From NCBI GenBank assembly GCA_027451225.1, contig DAIDJU010000028.1, positions 1 to 32,992 of the forward strand: a stretch of 32,992 nt of DNA, in the 5' to 3' direction. Below the pieces are notes generated by a model. It searched no databases. It was given only the letters and a program-made list of their open reading frames with translations, and was not told the origin of the DNA. A program made the translations under genes and the position numbers. Positions 25,533 to 32,992 of this stretch are shown here, in pieces. Position 1 is the first letter of the stretch, and each line of letters starts with the position of its first letter. The DNA is from Acidocella sp. GTDB taxonomy: Bacteria > Pseudomonadota > Alphaproteobacteria > Acetobacterales > Acetobacteraceae.

Positions 25533-26750
25533 TCAGAACTCCTTGTAGATGCGGCGCGGGTTGAGGATGCCGAGCGGGTCGAAATTGCGTTTGATGCGCT
25601 GGCTCAGCGCGGCATGGGCCGGGGGCAGGGGCTCGAATACCTCCGTTTGGGCGCGCAACTCGTCGGGTGCGGCGAACAGCGTGGCGTGGCCGCCGGTTTG
25701 CGCCAGGGCCGCGCGGATGGCGCTGGCCTTGGCATCCGGCCCGGCCTGAGCGGCTTCCAGGCCAATCCAGATCTGCCCGCCGCCCCAATCCATGAAAAAC
25801 GACGCGTCACAAGGCTGCGCGGCCAGGATGTGCAGCAGTTGGACGGCCTTGGAGGGCGTGGGGTTGAGGCGCCAGACGATTTCGGCGCTGTCCAGCAGCG
25901 GGCGCACCGCGCCGATTTCGGCCCAGAGCGTGCTGCTGTCGACATCGATCAGCCGAGCGGAGGTGCCGAAGGCGGCTTCCAGCGCGTCTGTCCGGTGCGC
26001 CACCGAGGGGGCGGGGCCTTCCAGCCGCAGCGCCACCAGCCCGTTGCCCGCGGGCAGCGCGCCGGAGACCCGGCTGCGCGCCAGCACGGCGGTGGGCAGA
26101 TAGGCGGCGGCGCTGACCTCATGCGGCGTGTTCAGCGCGGTGCTCATCAGCGCCAGGGCGGCTGTGGCGTCGGTAACGGGCAGCAGCAGGGTGCGGGCGG
26201 TTTCGGGGCGGGGCATCACCTTCACTGTAACTTCGGTGAGCGCCGAGAGCGTGCCGAACGCCCCTGTTTGCAGCTTGCACATGTCGTAGCCGGTGACGTT
26301 CTTCACCACGCGCCCGCCCGCTTTCCAGATCTCGCCGCGCCCGTTCACCGCCGAGAAGCCGAGGAAATGGTCGCGTGCCGCCCCGGCCTTCAGCCGCCTG
26401 GGGCCGGACTGGTTGCAGGCCAGCACGCCGCCCAGCGTCGGCGCGCCGGTATGGCCGAGCAGGGCCCGCCAGTCGGGCGGCTCGAAGGCCAGCATTTGCC
26501 GCTGCGAGGCCAGCAGCCCCTCGATCTCGGCCAGGGGCGTGGCGGCGCGGGCGGTGAGCACCAGCTCGGCGGGCTCGTAATCGACGATGCCGGTGATCCG
26601 GCTGAGGTCGAGCGTGGACGCGGTTGGAGCGTGGCGGCCGAGGCGGCGCTTGGAGCCGCCGCCGGTGATGGAGAGCGTCTCGCCCGCGGCAGCGGCAGTG
26701 GAGACGATGGCGGAGAGTTCGGCGGCATCGCCCGGTTGGTGGTGGGTCAT
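25533..26750 (-). CDS. glcE: Glycolate oxidase FAD-binding subunit GlcE
   Basis: FAD-binding subunit of glycolate dehydrogenase, 405 aa. A PCMH-type FAD domain is recognisable by [13 protein letters not shown] near the N-terminus and by [19 protein letters not shown], then [18 protein letters not shown]. The C-terminal part is shorter than in GlcD, as usual. The start at ATG 26750 ([13 protein letters not shown]) is supported by GGAG about 9 bp upstream, 13 bp after the glcD stop; the open frame extends further upstream but that part overlaps glcD and is not GlcE-like. It lies between glcD and glcF. Confidence 0.94.
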   Translation of the reverse strand: MTHHQPGDAAELSAIVSTAAAAGETLSITGGGSKRRLGRHAPTASTLDLSRITGIVDYEPAELVLTARAATPLAEIEGLLASQRQMLAFEPPDWRALLGHTGAPTLGGVLACNQSGPRRLKAGAARDHFLGFSAVNGRGEIWKAGGRVVKNVTGYDMCKLQTGAFGTLSALTEVTVKVMPRPETARTLLLPVTDATAALALMSTALNTPHEVSAAAYLPTAVLARSRVSGALPAGNGLVALRLEGPAPSVAHRTDALEAAFGTSARLIDVDSSTLWAEIGAVRPLLDSAEIVWRLNPTPSKAVQLLHILAAQPCDASFFMDWGGGQIWIGLEAAQAGPDAKASAIRAALAQTGGHATLFAAPDELRAQTEVFEPLPPAHAALSQRIKRNFDPLGILNPRRIYKEF

Positions 26751-26763
26751 CGGGGCGTCTCCG

Positions 26764-28254
26764 TCAGAAGCGTTCGAGCTCGGGGAAGGGCAGCTTGCCG
26801 CCATGAATGTGCATCCGGCCCAGCTCGGCGCAGCGGCAGAGCTGGGGGAACACCTTGCCGGGGTTGAGCAGGCCGGCATCGTCGAACGCGCATTTCAGCG
26901 CTTGTTGCTGGTTAAGGTCGGTTTCGTTGAACATGCTTGGCATCAGGTCGCGCTTTTCCACGCCCACGCCGTGCTCGCCGGTCAGCACGCCGCCGACCTC
27001 GACGCAGAGGCGCAGGATGTCCGCGCCGAAATCCTCGGCGCGCTGCAATTCGCCGGGCTGGTTGCCGTCATACATGATGAGCGGGTGGAGATTGCCGTCC
27101 CCCGCGTGGAACACATTGGCCACGCGCAGGCCGTAGGTTTGCTCCATCTCGCTCATGCGGCGCAGCACCTCGGCGATGCGCTTGCGGGGGATGGTGCCGT
27201 CCATGCAGTAATAATCGGGCGAGATGCGCCCGACGGCGGGGAAGGCCGCCTTGCGCCCGGCCCAGAAGAGCAGGCGTTCCTCCTCGGAGGTGCTGGCCCG
27301 GCAGTTCACCGCCTGGTGCTGGGTGGCGATACTCTCGACCTTGGTCACCAGATGGTCCACCTCGGCGGCGCAGCCGTCCAGCTCCACGATCAGCAGGGCT
27401 GCGACATCCAGCGGGTAGCCCGCATGGATGAAATCCTCCGCCGCCTGGGTGGCGAGCTTGTCCATGATCTCCATCCCGCCGGGGATGATGCCCGAAGCGA
27501 TCACCGCCGCCACGCAATCGCCAGCATCCTCGATGCTGGGGAAGCCGATCATCAGCGCACGCGCGGTTGGCGGGATGGGCAGGAGGCGCACCGTGACTTC
27601 GGTGACCACGCCGAGCATGCCCTCGGAGCCGACCAGCGCGCCGAGCAGGTCGTAGCCGGGGCCGTCGAAATGCTTGCCGCCGAGGCGGATGATCTCGCCG
27701 TCGAGCGTCACGATCTCGACACCGATGACGTTGTTCGTGGTCAAACCATATTTCAGGCAGTGCACGCCGCCCGAATTCTCCGCCACATTGCCGCCGATGG
27801 TGCAGGCGATCTGGCTCGACGGATCCGGCGCGTAATACAGCCCTTGGCCGCGCACGGCCTGCGAGATGCCGAGATTGGTGACGCCCGGCTGCACCACGGC
27901 GCAGCGGTTGGGCAGGTCGATTTCCAGGATCTGCTTGAATTTGCCCATGCCGAGGAGAATGCCGTCGGCCAGGGGCAGTGCGCCGCCGGAGAGCGAGGTG
28001 CCTGCCCCGCGCGGCACGATGCGGACGTTGTTCGCCTTGCAGTAGCGCAGCACCTCGGCCACCTGGGCGGTGGTGCTGGGCAGCACGGCGGCGAGCGGGA
28101 GCTGGCGGTAGGCGGTCAGGCCGTCGCACTCGAAGGCGCGCAGCTCGTTCTCGCTGGCGATTACGCCTTCGCCGGGGACAATGTGGCGCAGGGCGGCGAT
28201 GATGTCGTCCCGGCGGGCGAGAACCTGCTGGTCCGGTTCGGGCATGCGTATCAT
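26764..28254 (-). CDS. glcD: Glycolate oxidase catalytic subunit GlcD (FAD-linked)
   Basis: Catalytic flavoprotein of glycolate dehydrogenase, 496 aa. The FAD domain carries VRIVPRGAGTSLSGGALPLA, then PDPSSQIACTIGGNVAENSG, LKYGLTTNNVIGVEIVTLDG and LVGSEGMLGVVTEVTVRLLP. The C-terminal FAD-oxidase domain carries NVFHAGDGNLHPLIMYD and GEHGVGVEKRDLMP, as in GlcD and D-lactate dehydrogenases of this family. Presence of glcE and glcF makes glycolate the most likely substrate. ATG 28254 has GGAGG 8 bp upstream. It is the first gene of a probable glcD-glcE-glcF-GH3-permease transcription unit; the upstream region holds an inverted repeat at 28341-28366. Confidence 0.95.
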   Translation of the reverse strand: MIRMPEPDQQVLARRDDIIAALRHIVPGEGVIASENELRAFECDGLTAYRQLPLAAVLPSTTAQVAEVLRYCKANNVRIVPRGAGTSLSGGALPLADGILLGMGKFKQILEIDLPNRCAVVQPGVTNLGISQAVRGQGLYYAPDPSSQIACTIGGNVAENSGGVHCLKYGLTTNNVIGVEIVTLDGEIIRLGGKHFDGPGYDLLGALVGSEGMLGVVTEVTVRLLPIPPTARALMIGFPSIEDAGDCVAAVIASGIIPGGMEIMDKLATQAAEDFIHAGYPLDVAALLIVELDGCAAEVDHLVTKVESIATQHQAVNCRASTSEEERLLFWAGRKAAFPAVGRISPDYYCMDGTIPRKRIAEVLRRMSEMEQTYGLRVANVFHAGDGNLHPLIMYDGNQPGELQRAEDFGADILRLCVEVGGVLTGEHGVGVEKRDLMPSMFNETDLNQQQALKCAFDDAGLLNPGKVFPQLCRCAELGRMHIHGGKLPFPELERF

Positions 28255-28340
28255 TGGGCGCCTCCGGGCTGGGATGGTTCTCCCATAACTGGGGCAAAGC
28301 CGGCAGCGCGGCAAGGCTGTGGTTCGCTTTTCCTGCTTCG

Positions 28341-28366
28341 CCTGACAATAGGGCGTCACTGTCAGG
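28341..28366. promoter_or_regulatory. Inverted repeat upstream of glcD, possible operator
   Basis: CCTGACA (28341-28347) and TGTCAGG (28360-28366) form perfect 7-bp arms with a 12-bp spacer, 87 bp before the glcD ATG. The centre-to-centre distance of about 19 bp (roughly two helical turns) fits a dimeric regulator. It could be an operator for the glc operon. It is not a convincing terminator: no U-tract follows in either direction, and no intact gene ends there. The rest of 28255-28457 shows no gene or clear promoter. Confidence 0.35.
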
Positions 28367-28457
28367 ATGCCAGGTTCAATCGAAGGTAGTCTCTCTTCAG
28401 TCGTTGGTTTGCTGATTTCCGCGCCATTGTTTGGGCGTGGAGGAGCGGGCAGAGAGA

Positions 28458-28803
28458 ATGTGTGGGATTGCGGGGCGATCTTGTGGAGCTGATGGATGCG
28501 CAGGCGCATCGCGGTTTGGATAGCACGGGCCTTGCCATATGCGGCATCCCGCGTGAGAGCGGGGTCATCGTCCGCGCCAAGCTTGGCCTGGATCTGGATG
28601 ATTTCCACTATGTCCTGAAGGAGCGGGAGGCGGATTTCCTGGAAAATCCGAGCTGGGACAAGCATTGTTGTGTGTGCCTGGTGATCAGCGAGCCGGACAA
28701 TCTGGCGTGCTGGACGCGCGAGGCGGAGACGATCTGCCATCGGCTGGAGGTGCGGTCCGTTGGCAAGTCTCTTGAGATCATCAAGGATGATGGCGATGCG
28801 CGG
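28458..28803 (+). pseudogene. Remnant of class II glutamine amidotransferase (GlxB/GltS-like), frameshifted
   Basis: ATG 28458 starts MCGIAG, the N-terminus of class II glutamine amidotransferases whose Cys2 is the nucleophile. That frame soon runs into an in-frame TAG. The homology resumes in the next frame from about 28468 as LRGDLVELMDAQAHRGLDST, then GLAICG, which resembles the (H/D)RGPDS(A/T)G(L/F)A(I/V)YG element. It fades near VRSVGKSLEIIKDDGDA. The loop normally between MCGIAG and the RG(P/L)DS element is about 15-20 residues too short, so a small deletion plus frameshift is likely. It best resembles the small GlxB-type stand-alone domain. The product would not be functional. Confidence 0.6.
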
Positions 28804-28842
28804 GATGATCGGCACGTGGAGTCGGCCACGTTCTGCCTGGGC

Positions 28843-28959
28843 GATGATTGTGAGCAGACGATTTTCACCATGAAGCGCATCGCGACAGCGCTGCATGAGT
28901 TGGGCGCGGAGTTAAAGCATGTGGTATGCACCATCGCATTTCTTTCGGACATGCGGGGC
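28843..28959 (+). pseudogene. Remnant of a RidA/YjgF-like protein
   Basis: In the same open frame as the amidotransferase remnant, residues reading DCEQTIFTMKRIATALHELG, then AELKHVVCTIAFLSDM, resemble the central RidA stretch (E-QT-x-x-x-x-x-NI-x-x-x-L-x-x-aGa-l-x-d-V-v-x-t-x-x-f-l-x-D-m). The N-terminal beta strands and the C-terminal catalytic Arg/Glu region of RidA are absent; after SDM the frame changes to unrelated sequence and stops at 29058. It looks like a fragment fused to the preceding remnant by deletion. Confidence 0.5.
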
Positions 28960-29061
28960 GGCCGTTTCTGCAAAGCCTGGCGCAGCAGCGCCATTCGTGG
29001 ATCCGGCGGCGTTTTGCTTCGGGGCCTGAGTCTGGGCGTAAAATTTCTGGGTTTTTAGCCG

Positions 29062-29190
29062 CGTCTGGCCGAGGATGTGCTGGGGCAGGCGGATTTGCCC
29101 GTCACCGCCATTGGCGCGCGGCTGGGCTGTAGCGAGGCCAGCGCCTTCTCCCGCGGCCAATCGCCAACAGGCGCGGGGGCGCTAAGCCCT
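29062..29190 (+). pseudogene. Remnant of an AraC-family regulator C-terminal HTH
   Basis: Just after a TAG at 29056-29058, the same frame reads RLAEDVLGQADLPVTAIGAR, then LGCSEASAFSRGQSPTGAGA and LSP. This matches the second helix-turn-helix of AraC-type regulators (L...tdlpv..IA..LGf.e.SaFsRaFrrwtG.sP), with the FSRAFRRWTG part degraded. No upstream AraC sequence or start exists, so only a fragment remains. It ends at or just inside the potC stop region. Confidence 0.55.
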
Positions 29191-30023
29191 CAGGTGGCTT
29201 CCTTCTTGCCGCGCGAGGCGGCGGCGTTGGCCAGCGCAAGCAGTACGCCCCCGATGAACACGAAGGTGCTGAGCACGAAGACCTGGGGCGGCGTGCCGAT
29301 CTTGGTGGCGCCATAGACCCAGAGCGGGAAGGTGAGCGTCTGCCCGGCGACGAAGGTGGTGATGATCAGGTCGTCGATGGAGAGCATGAAGCAGAGCAGC
29401 CAGGCGCCGACGATGCCGGGCAGGATCAGGGGGAATACCACCGTCCAGAACGCGACCCAGGGTGTGGCGCCGAGATCCGCCGCGGCGCGGTCGAGCGAGC
29501 GGTCCAGCCCCGAGACGCGGGCGCGGATGACCACCACCGCGAAGGCGACGTTGAAGGCTACATGCGAGATGAAGATGGTGAGCAGCCCGCGCGGCAGGTT
29601 GAGCGTGAGGAACAGCGCCAGCAGCGAGGCGCCGACCACCACGGCCGGGGCGGCGATGTCGGCGAAGATCACGATGTCGGTGAGCGTTTTGCCCCAGAAT
29701 TTGTAACGCGCCAAAGCGAGCGCCAGAGGAGTGCCGAGGATGACCGAGATGAGCGCGCTGCCCGCCGCCACTTCCAGCGAGTTCACCAGCGCGCCGGTGA
29801 GGTCCTGGATGGCGAAGGCGTGCTTGTAGGAGTCCAGCGTGAAGCCCAGCCATTTCAGTGCCACATGCCCGTTGGGGGCGATGTTGAAGCTGAACACCAC
29901 CATGATGGCGATAGGCAGCATGTTGTAGGCGATCATCGCCCAGGTGAAGCCGGAGAGCAGGCGCTCGCCGAGTTTGCTCGGCGCATAGGCCTTGGCGGCG
30001 GGAAGGGTGGCGGTGGCGCTCAT
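29190..30023 (-). CDS. potC: Polyamine-type ABC transporter permease, PotC-like
   Basis: Second inner-membrane permease of a spermidine/putrescine-type importer, 277 aa with about six membrane helices. The first helix region is SGFTWAMIAYNMLPIAIMVV, followed by FSFN as in PotC. The EAA loop that docks on the ATPase is DRAAADLGATPWVAFWTVVF, then PLILPGIVGAWLL. The conserved FMLSIDDLIITTFVAGQTLT segment is typical of PotC/PotI. ATG 30023 overlaps the potB stop by 4 bp. It is the last gene of the minus-strand potA-D-B-C run. Confidence 0.93.
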   Translation of the reverse strand: MSATATLPAAKAYAPSKLGERLLSGFTWAMIAYNMLPIAIMVVFSFNIAPNGHVALKWLGFTLDSYKHAFAIQDLTGALVNSLEVAAGSALISVILGTPLALALARYKFWGKTLTDIVIFADIAAPAVVVGASLLALFLTLNLPRGLLTIFISHVAFNVAFAVVVIRARVSGLDRSLDRAAADLGATPWVAFWTVVFPLILPGIVGAWLLCFMLSIDDLIITTFVAGQTLTFPLWVYGATKIGTPPQVFVLSTFVFIGGVLLALANAAASRGKKEAT

Positions 30024-30880
30024 GCCGCGTACTCCTGAATGGCGTCCGTGCCGAAGGCCTTGGAATAAAGCAGGATCGCCAGCATCAGCATCAGCATCAG
30101 CATGGAGGAAAGAGCGGCGGCCATCGGGTAATCCTGGTTCACGAAGAAGGCGTCCTGGATGACATTGCCGATCATGTAGGTGCCGGGCCCGCCGAGGATG
30201 TCGGCATTCACGAAGTCGCCGACATTGGTGACGAACACCAGCAGGAAGCCGGCGAACACGCCGGGAGCAGAGAGGGGCAGGATGATCTTGATAAAGGCGG
30301 TGGCCGGGGTGGCGTAAAGATCGTTGGCGGCGCGCACGAGGCGGCGGTCGATCTTCTCCAGCACCACGTAGAGCGGCAGCACGTAATAGGCGAAGCTGTT
30401 GTAAACGAGGCCGCCAATGACCGCCCATTGCGTGGAGAGCACATGGAAGTTCTGCGGCAGCAGGCCGATGCTCTTCAGCGGGCCGAAGATGAAGCCTTGA
30501 TCGGCGAGGATGAACTGCCATGCCTCCACGCGGATGACGAAGGAGACGAAGAACGGCAGCATGATGAGGAACAGGAAGCTGCTCTTGTAGCGCCCCGCGT
30601 GAAAGGCGATCCAATACGCCACCGGGTAGGCCAGCAGCAGCGTGACCACGGTGGAGGCGGTGCCGAACCAGAAGGAGCGGTAGAAGGAATCCTGGTAATT
30701 CGTGAACGCGTCCACGAATTCCTGGAAATTGTCGGACATGGTGTAGCCGTCGAGCGGGTCGCCCGTGGCCAGCGCCATGCCCAGCATCGACCCCAGAGGG
30801 ATCAGGAAGAACATCAGCAGATACACCCAGCTTGGCAGGCTGAGCAGATAGGGAGCGAGCTTTCCGCGCAGCCGCCGCAT
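30020..30880 (-). CDS. potB: Polyamine-type ABC transporter permease, PotB-like
   Basis: First inner-membrane permease of the importer, 286 aa with about six helices. It begins MRRLRGKLAPYLLSLPSWVY, and the next helix reads LLMFFLIPLGSMLGMAL. Conserved PotB/PotH segments include LPFFVSFVIRVEAWQFIL and the EAA loop RAANDLYATPATAFIKIILP, then LSAPGVFAGFLLVFV. GDFVNADILGGPGTYMIGN matches the PotB signature near the fifth helix. ATG 30880 is chosen for AAGGAAG about 8 bp upstream. It lies 13 bp after the binding-protein gene and overlaps potC by 4 bp. Confidence 0.93.
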   Translation of the reverse strand: MRRLRGKLAPYLLSLPSWVYLLMFFLIPLGSMLGMALATGDPLDGYTMSDNFQEFVDAFTNYQDSFYRSFWFGTASTVVTLLLAYPVAYWIAFHAGRYKSSFLFLIMLPFFVSFVIRVEAWQFILADQGFIFGPLKSIGLLPQNFHVLSTQWAVIGGLVYNSFAYYVLPLYVVLEKIDRRLVRAANDLYATPATAFIKIILPLSAPGVFAGFLLVFVTNVGDFVNADILGGPGTYMIGNVIQDAFFVNQDYPMAAALSSMLMLMLMLAILLYSKAFGTDAIQEYAA

Positions 30881-30893
30881 GGGGTATCTTCCT

Positions 30894-32120
30894 TTAAGCC
30901 TGGATGATCGGGTTGAAGATGCTGTTCCACTTCTGGAACTCGGCATAGCTCTTGAAGGCATAGAAATCATGCGCCTTCTTGAGATCGGCATCCGAGGGGA
31001 ACACCAGCGGGCTGTTCGCCACCGTCGGGTCCTTGATGACGTTGAGGATGTAATCCTTCGCCGCCGGAACCGGGCAGATATAGTTGATGTAATCCTCGAT
31101 GATGCCGGCGGCTTCCGGCGTGTAGTAGTAGTTCATCCAGGCCAGGGCGGAGAGCGGGTTCTTGGCACCCACGGGGATGGCCATGTTGTCGTGCCACATC
31201 ATGATGCCTTCCTTCGGCACCACGAACTTCAAATCTTTATAGCCCTTGGAGTTGGCCTGATAGATGTCGCCGGACCAGGCCTGGGTGATCCAGATATCGC
31301 CGTTCTGCAGCGCGTTGATGTAGCTCTGGTCGTAATATTGCCGCACCAGGCCTTTGTTCTTCTGGTCGCGCAGCGTGGCGGCGGCCTTGTGCCAGTCCTC
31401 GACGGTGGAGGTGGCGGGGTCGATGCCCAGCTTGAGCAGGGCGGCGCTGCCGAGCTCGGTATTGTCGTTGAACATGCCGACATGCCCGGCGAAGGCGGGG
31501 TCCCACAGATCCTCGAAGCTGGTGATCTCGCGCTTGGTCAGCTTGGGGTTGTAGGCGATGCCGGTAAAGCCTGACTGCCACGCCATGGTGTATTTATTGC
31601 CAGGGTCGTAGGCGGGGTTGACCACGCTGGGGCTGGCGTATTTGGCGAAGTTGGGCACCTTCTCCTTCCACAGCGGCACCAGCCATTTCTGCAGGATCAG
31701 CTCGGTGAGCTCCCAGTGATTGGTCATCACGATCATGTCGTACCCGGTGGGCTGGCCGGATTTCAGCACCGGGGCGATCTGCGCGTAGAACGGCGCGTTG
31801 TTCTGGATCACCTCCATGTACTTCACCTTGATGCCGGTCTGCTTGGTGAAGGCGTCGATGGAGGGATGGTCCGAGCCGCTGCCCTGAACGTCGATATAAT
31901 AAGGCCAGTTGGCGAAGACGAAGTCCGTGGTGGGTTTCTGCGCGGCCCACCAGGCGTTCCAGTCGGTCACGGTTTCGGCGCGGGAGATTTGCGGCGCGAG
32001 AGCCGCGAGGGCCACCCCCGCCGCGCCGCGCAGGAAGTTCTGGCGCGTCAGGCGCGGCTGGGTGAGGCCGCGCAGGAAGGCTTGTTCCCGGGCGTTGCCG
32101 GGCAGTTCGTCTTCGCTCAT
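30894..32120 (-). CDS. potD: Polyamine-type ABC transporter periplasmic binding protein, PotD/PotF-like
   Basis: Extracytoplasmic solute-binding protein of the importer, 408 aa. Binding-protein features include FVFANWPYYIDVQGSGSDHP, then FTKQTGIKVKYMEVI, GYDMIVMTNHWE, MAWQSGFTGIAYNPKLTKRE and WSGDIYQANSKGYKDLKFVV, as in PotD/PotF. The N-terminus is odd: about 22 polar residues, then LTRQNFLRGAAGVALAALAP and a likely cut after ISRA (residue 48). This has the layout of a Tat signal (S/T-R-R-x-F-L-K) but with Gln27 for the second Arg. Family context suggests spermidine or putrescine, though related proteins bind other compounds. The ATG is 1 bp after the potA stop, with GGAGAGT inside potA as ribosome site. 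Confidence 0.92.
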   Translation of the reverse strand: MSEDELPGNAREQAFLRGLTQPRLTRQNFLRGAAGVALAALAPQISRAETVTDWNAWWAAQKPTTDFVFANWPYYIDVQGSGSDHPSIDAFTKQTGIKVKYMEVIQNNAPFYAQIAPVLKSGQPTGYDMIVMTNHWELTELILQKWLVPLWKEKVPNFAKYASPSVVNPAYDPGNKYTMAWQSGFTGIAYNPKLTKREITSFEDLWDPAFAGHVGMFNDNTELGSAALLKLGIDPATSTVEDWHKAAATLRDQKNKGLVRQYYDQSYINALQNGDIWITQAWSGDIYQANSKGYKDLKFVVPKEGIMMWHDNMAIPVGAKNPLSALAWMNYYYTPEAAGIIEDYINYICPVPAAKDYILNVIKDPTVANSPLVFPSDADLKKAHDFYAFKSYAEFQKWNSIFNPIIQA

Positions 32121-32121
32121 T

Positions 32122-32992
<871 letters not shown>

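Noticed and set aside
28341-28366. The CCTGACA/TGTCAGG repeat as a transcription terminator or Pho box
   Set aside because: No T-tract follows, no intact gene ends nearby, the loop is long, and the arms are inverted and not direct repeats with 11-bp spacing.
28462-29058. The 198-codon frame as one intact novel protein
   Set aside because: Its parts resemble pieces of two unrelated families, the amidotransferase nucleophile Cys is in another frame, and the tail has no recognisable pattern; decay is the simpler explanation, though conservation has not been tested.
30881-30991. N-terminal extension of the PotB-like permease
   Set aside because: The extra 37 residues are Ser/Arg-rich and overlap the end of the binding-protein gene; ATG 30880 has a good ribosome site and the normal family N-terminus.

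Overview
This is a GC-rich, tightly packed bacterial window. The gene content (RND efflux, glcDEF, PotABCD-type transporter, FHS sugar permease, PilN-like GspL in the T2SS) and the protein sequences suggest an alphaproteobacterium, most likely an Acetobacteraceae-type acidophile. That placement is inference; no rRNA or other marker gene is present. No tRNA, rRNA, CRISPR array, insertion sequence or prophage was seen.

Layout. (1) 1-6478: a TetR repressor (cut by the left edge), divergent from a three-gene RND multidrug efflux operon (lipoprotein adaptor, inner-membrane pump, outer-membrane lipoprotein). (2) 6482-20667: a nearly complete type II secretion system. The minus strand carries gspE-F-H-I-J-L-M-(C/N-like)-D-K. 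The major pseudopilin gspG lies on the plus strand, tail to tail with gspK, and a small lytic transglycosylase diverges from gspG. Divergent from gspE is a plus-strand operon of a Sec-exported phosphoesterase (AcpA/phospholipase C family), a di-heme cytochrome c peroxidase-like protein and the prepilin peptidase gspO. (3) 20653-28254: a minus-strand run glcD-glcE-glcF-GH3 beta-glucosidase-FHS sugar permease. (4) 28458-29190: decayed remnants of a class II glutamine amidotransferase, a RidA-like protein and an AraC-type regulator. (5) 29190-32992: a polyamine-type ABC transporter (ATPase, binding protein, two permeases), with the ATPase cut by the right edge.

The most interesting unit is region 2. 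The likely substrate (the phosphoesterase) and the prepilin peptidase are transcribed together, divergently from the secretion machine. The shared intergenic region holds a near-consensus Pho box reading toward gspE, and a second Pho-box-like direct repeat lies at the start of gspG. The simplest reading is a phosphate-starvation T2SS dedicated to exporting a phosphatase, analogous in logic to the Hxc system of Pseudomonas but with a different gene order, an HR-only GspC-like protein and an embedded di-heme peroxidase. The gene identities are visible in the sequence; the regulation and the substrate assignment are inference.

Genes are packed with 1-17 bp overlaps in most operons. Nearly all non-coding DNA is accounted for by the tetR/RND intergenic region (564-675), the gspE/phosphoesterase intergenic region (16703-16868) and the stretch from glcD to potC (28255-29189).
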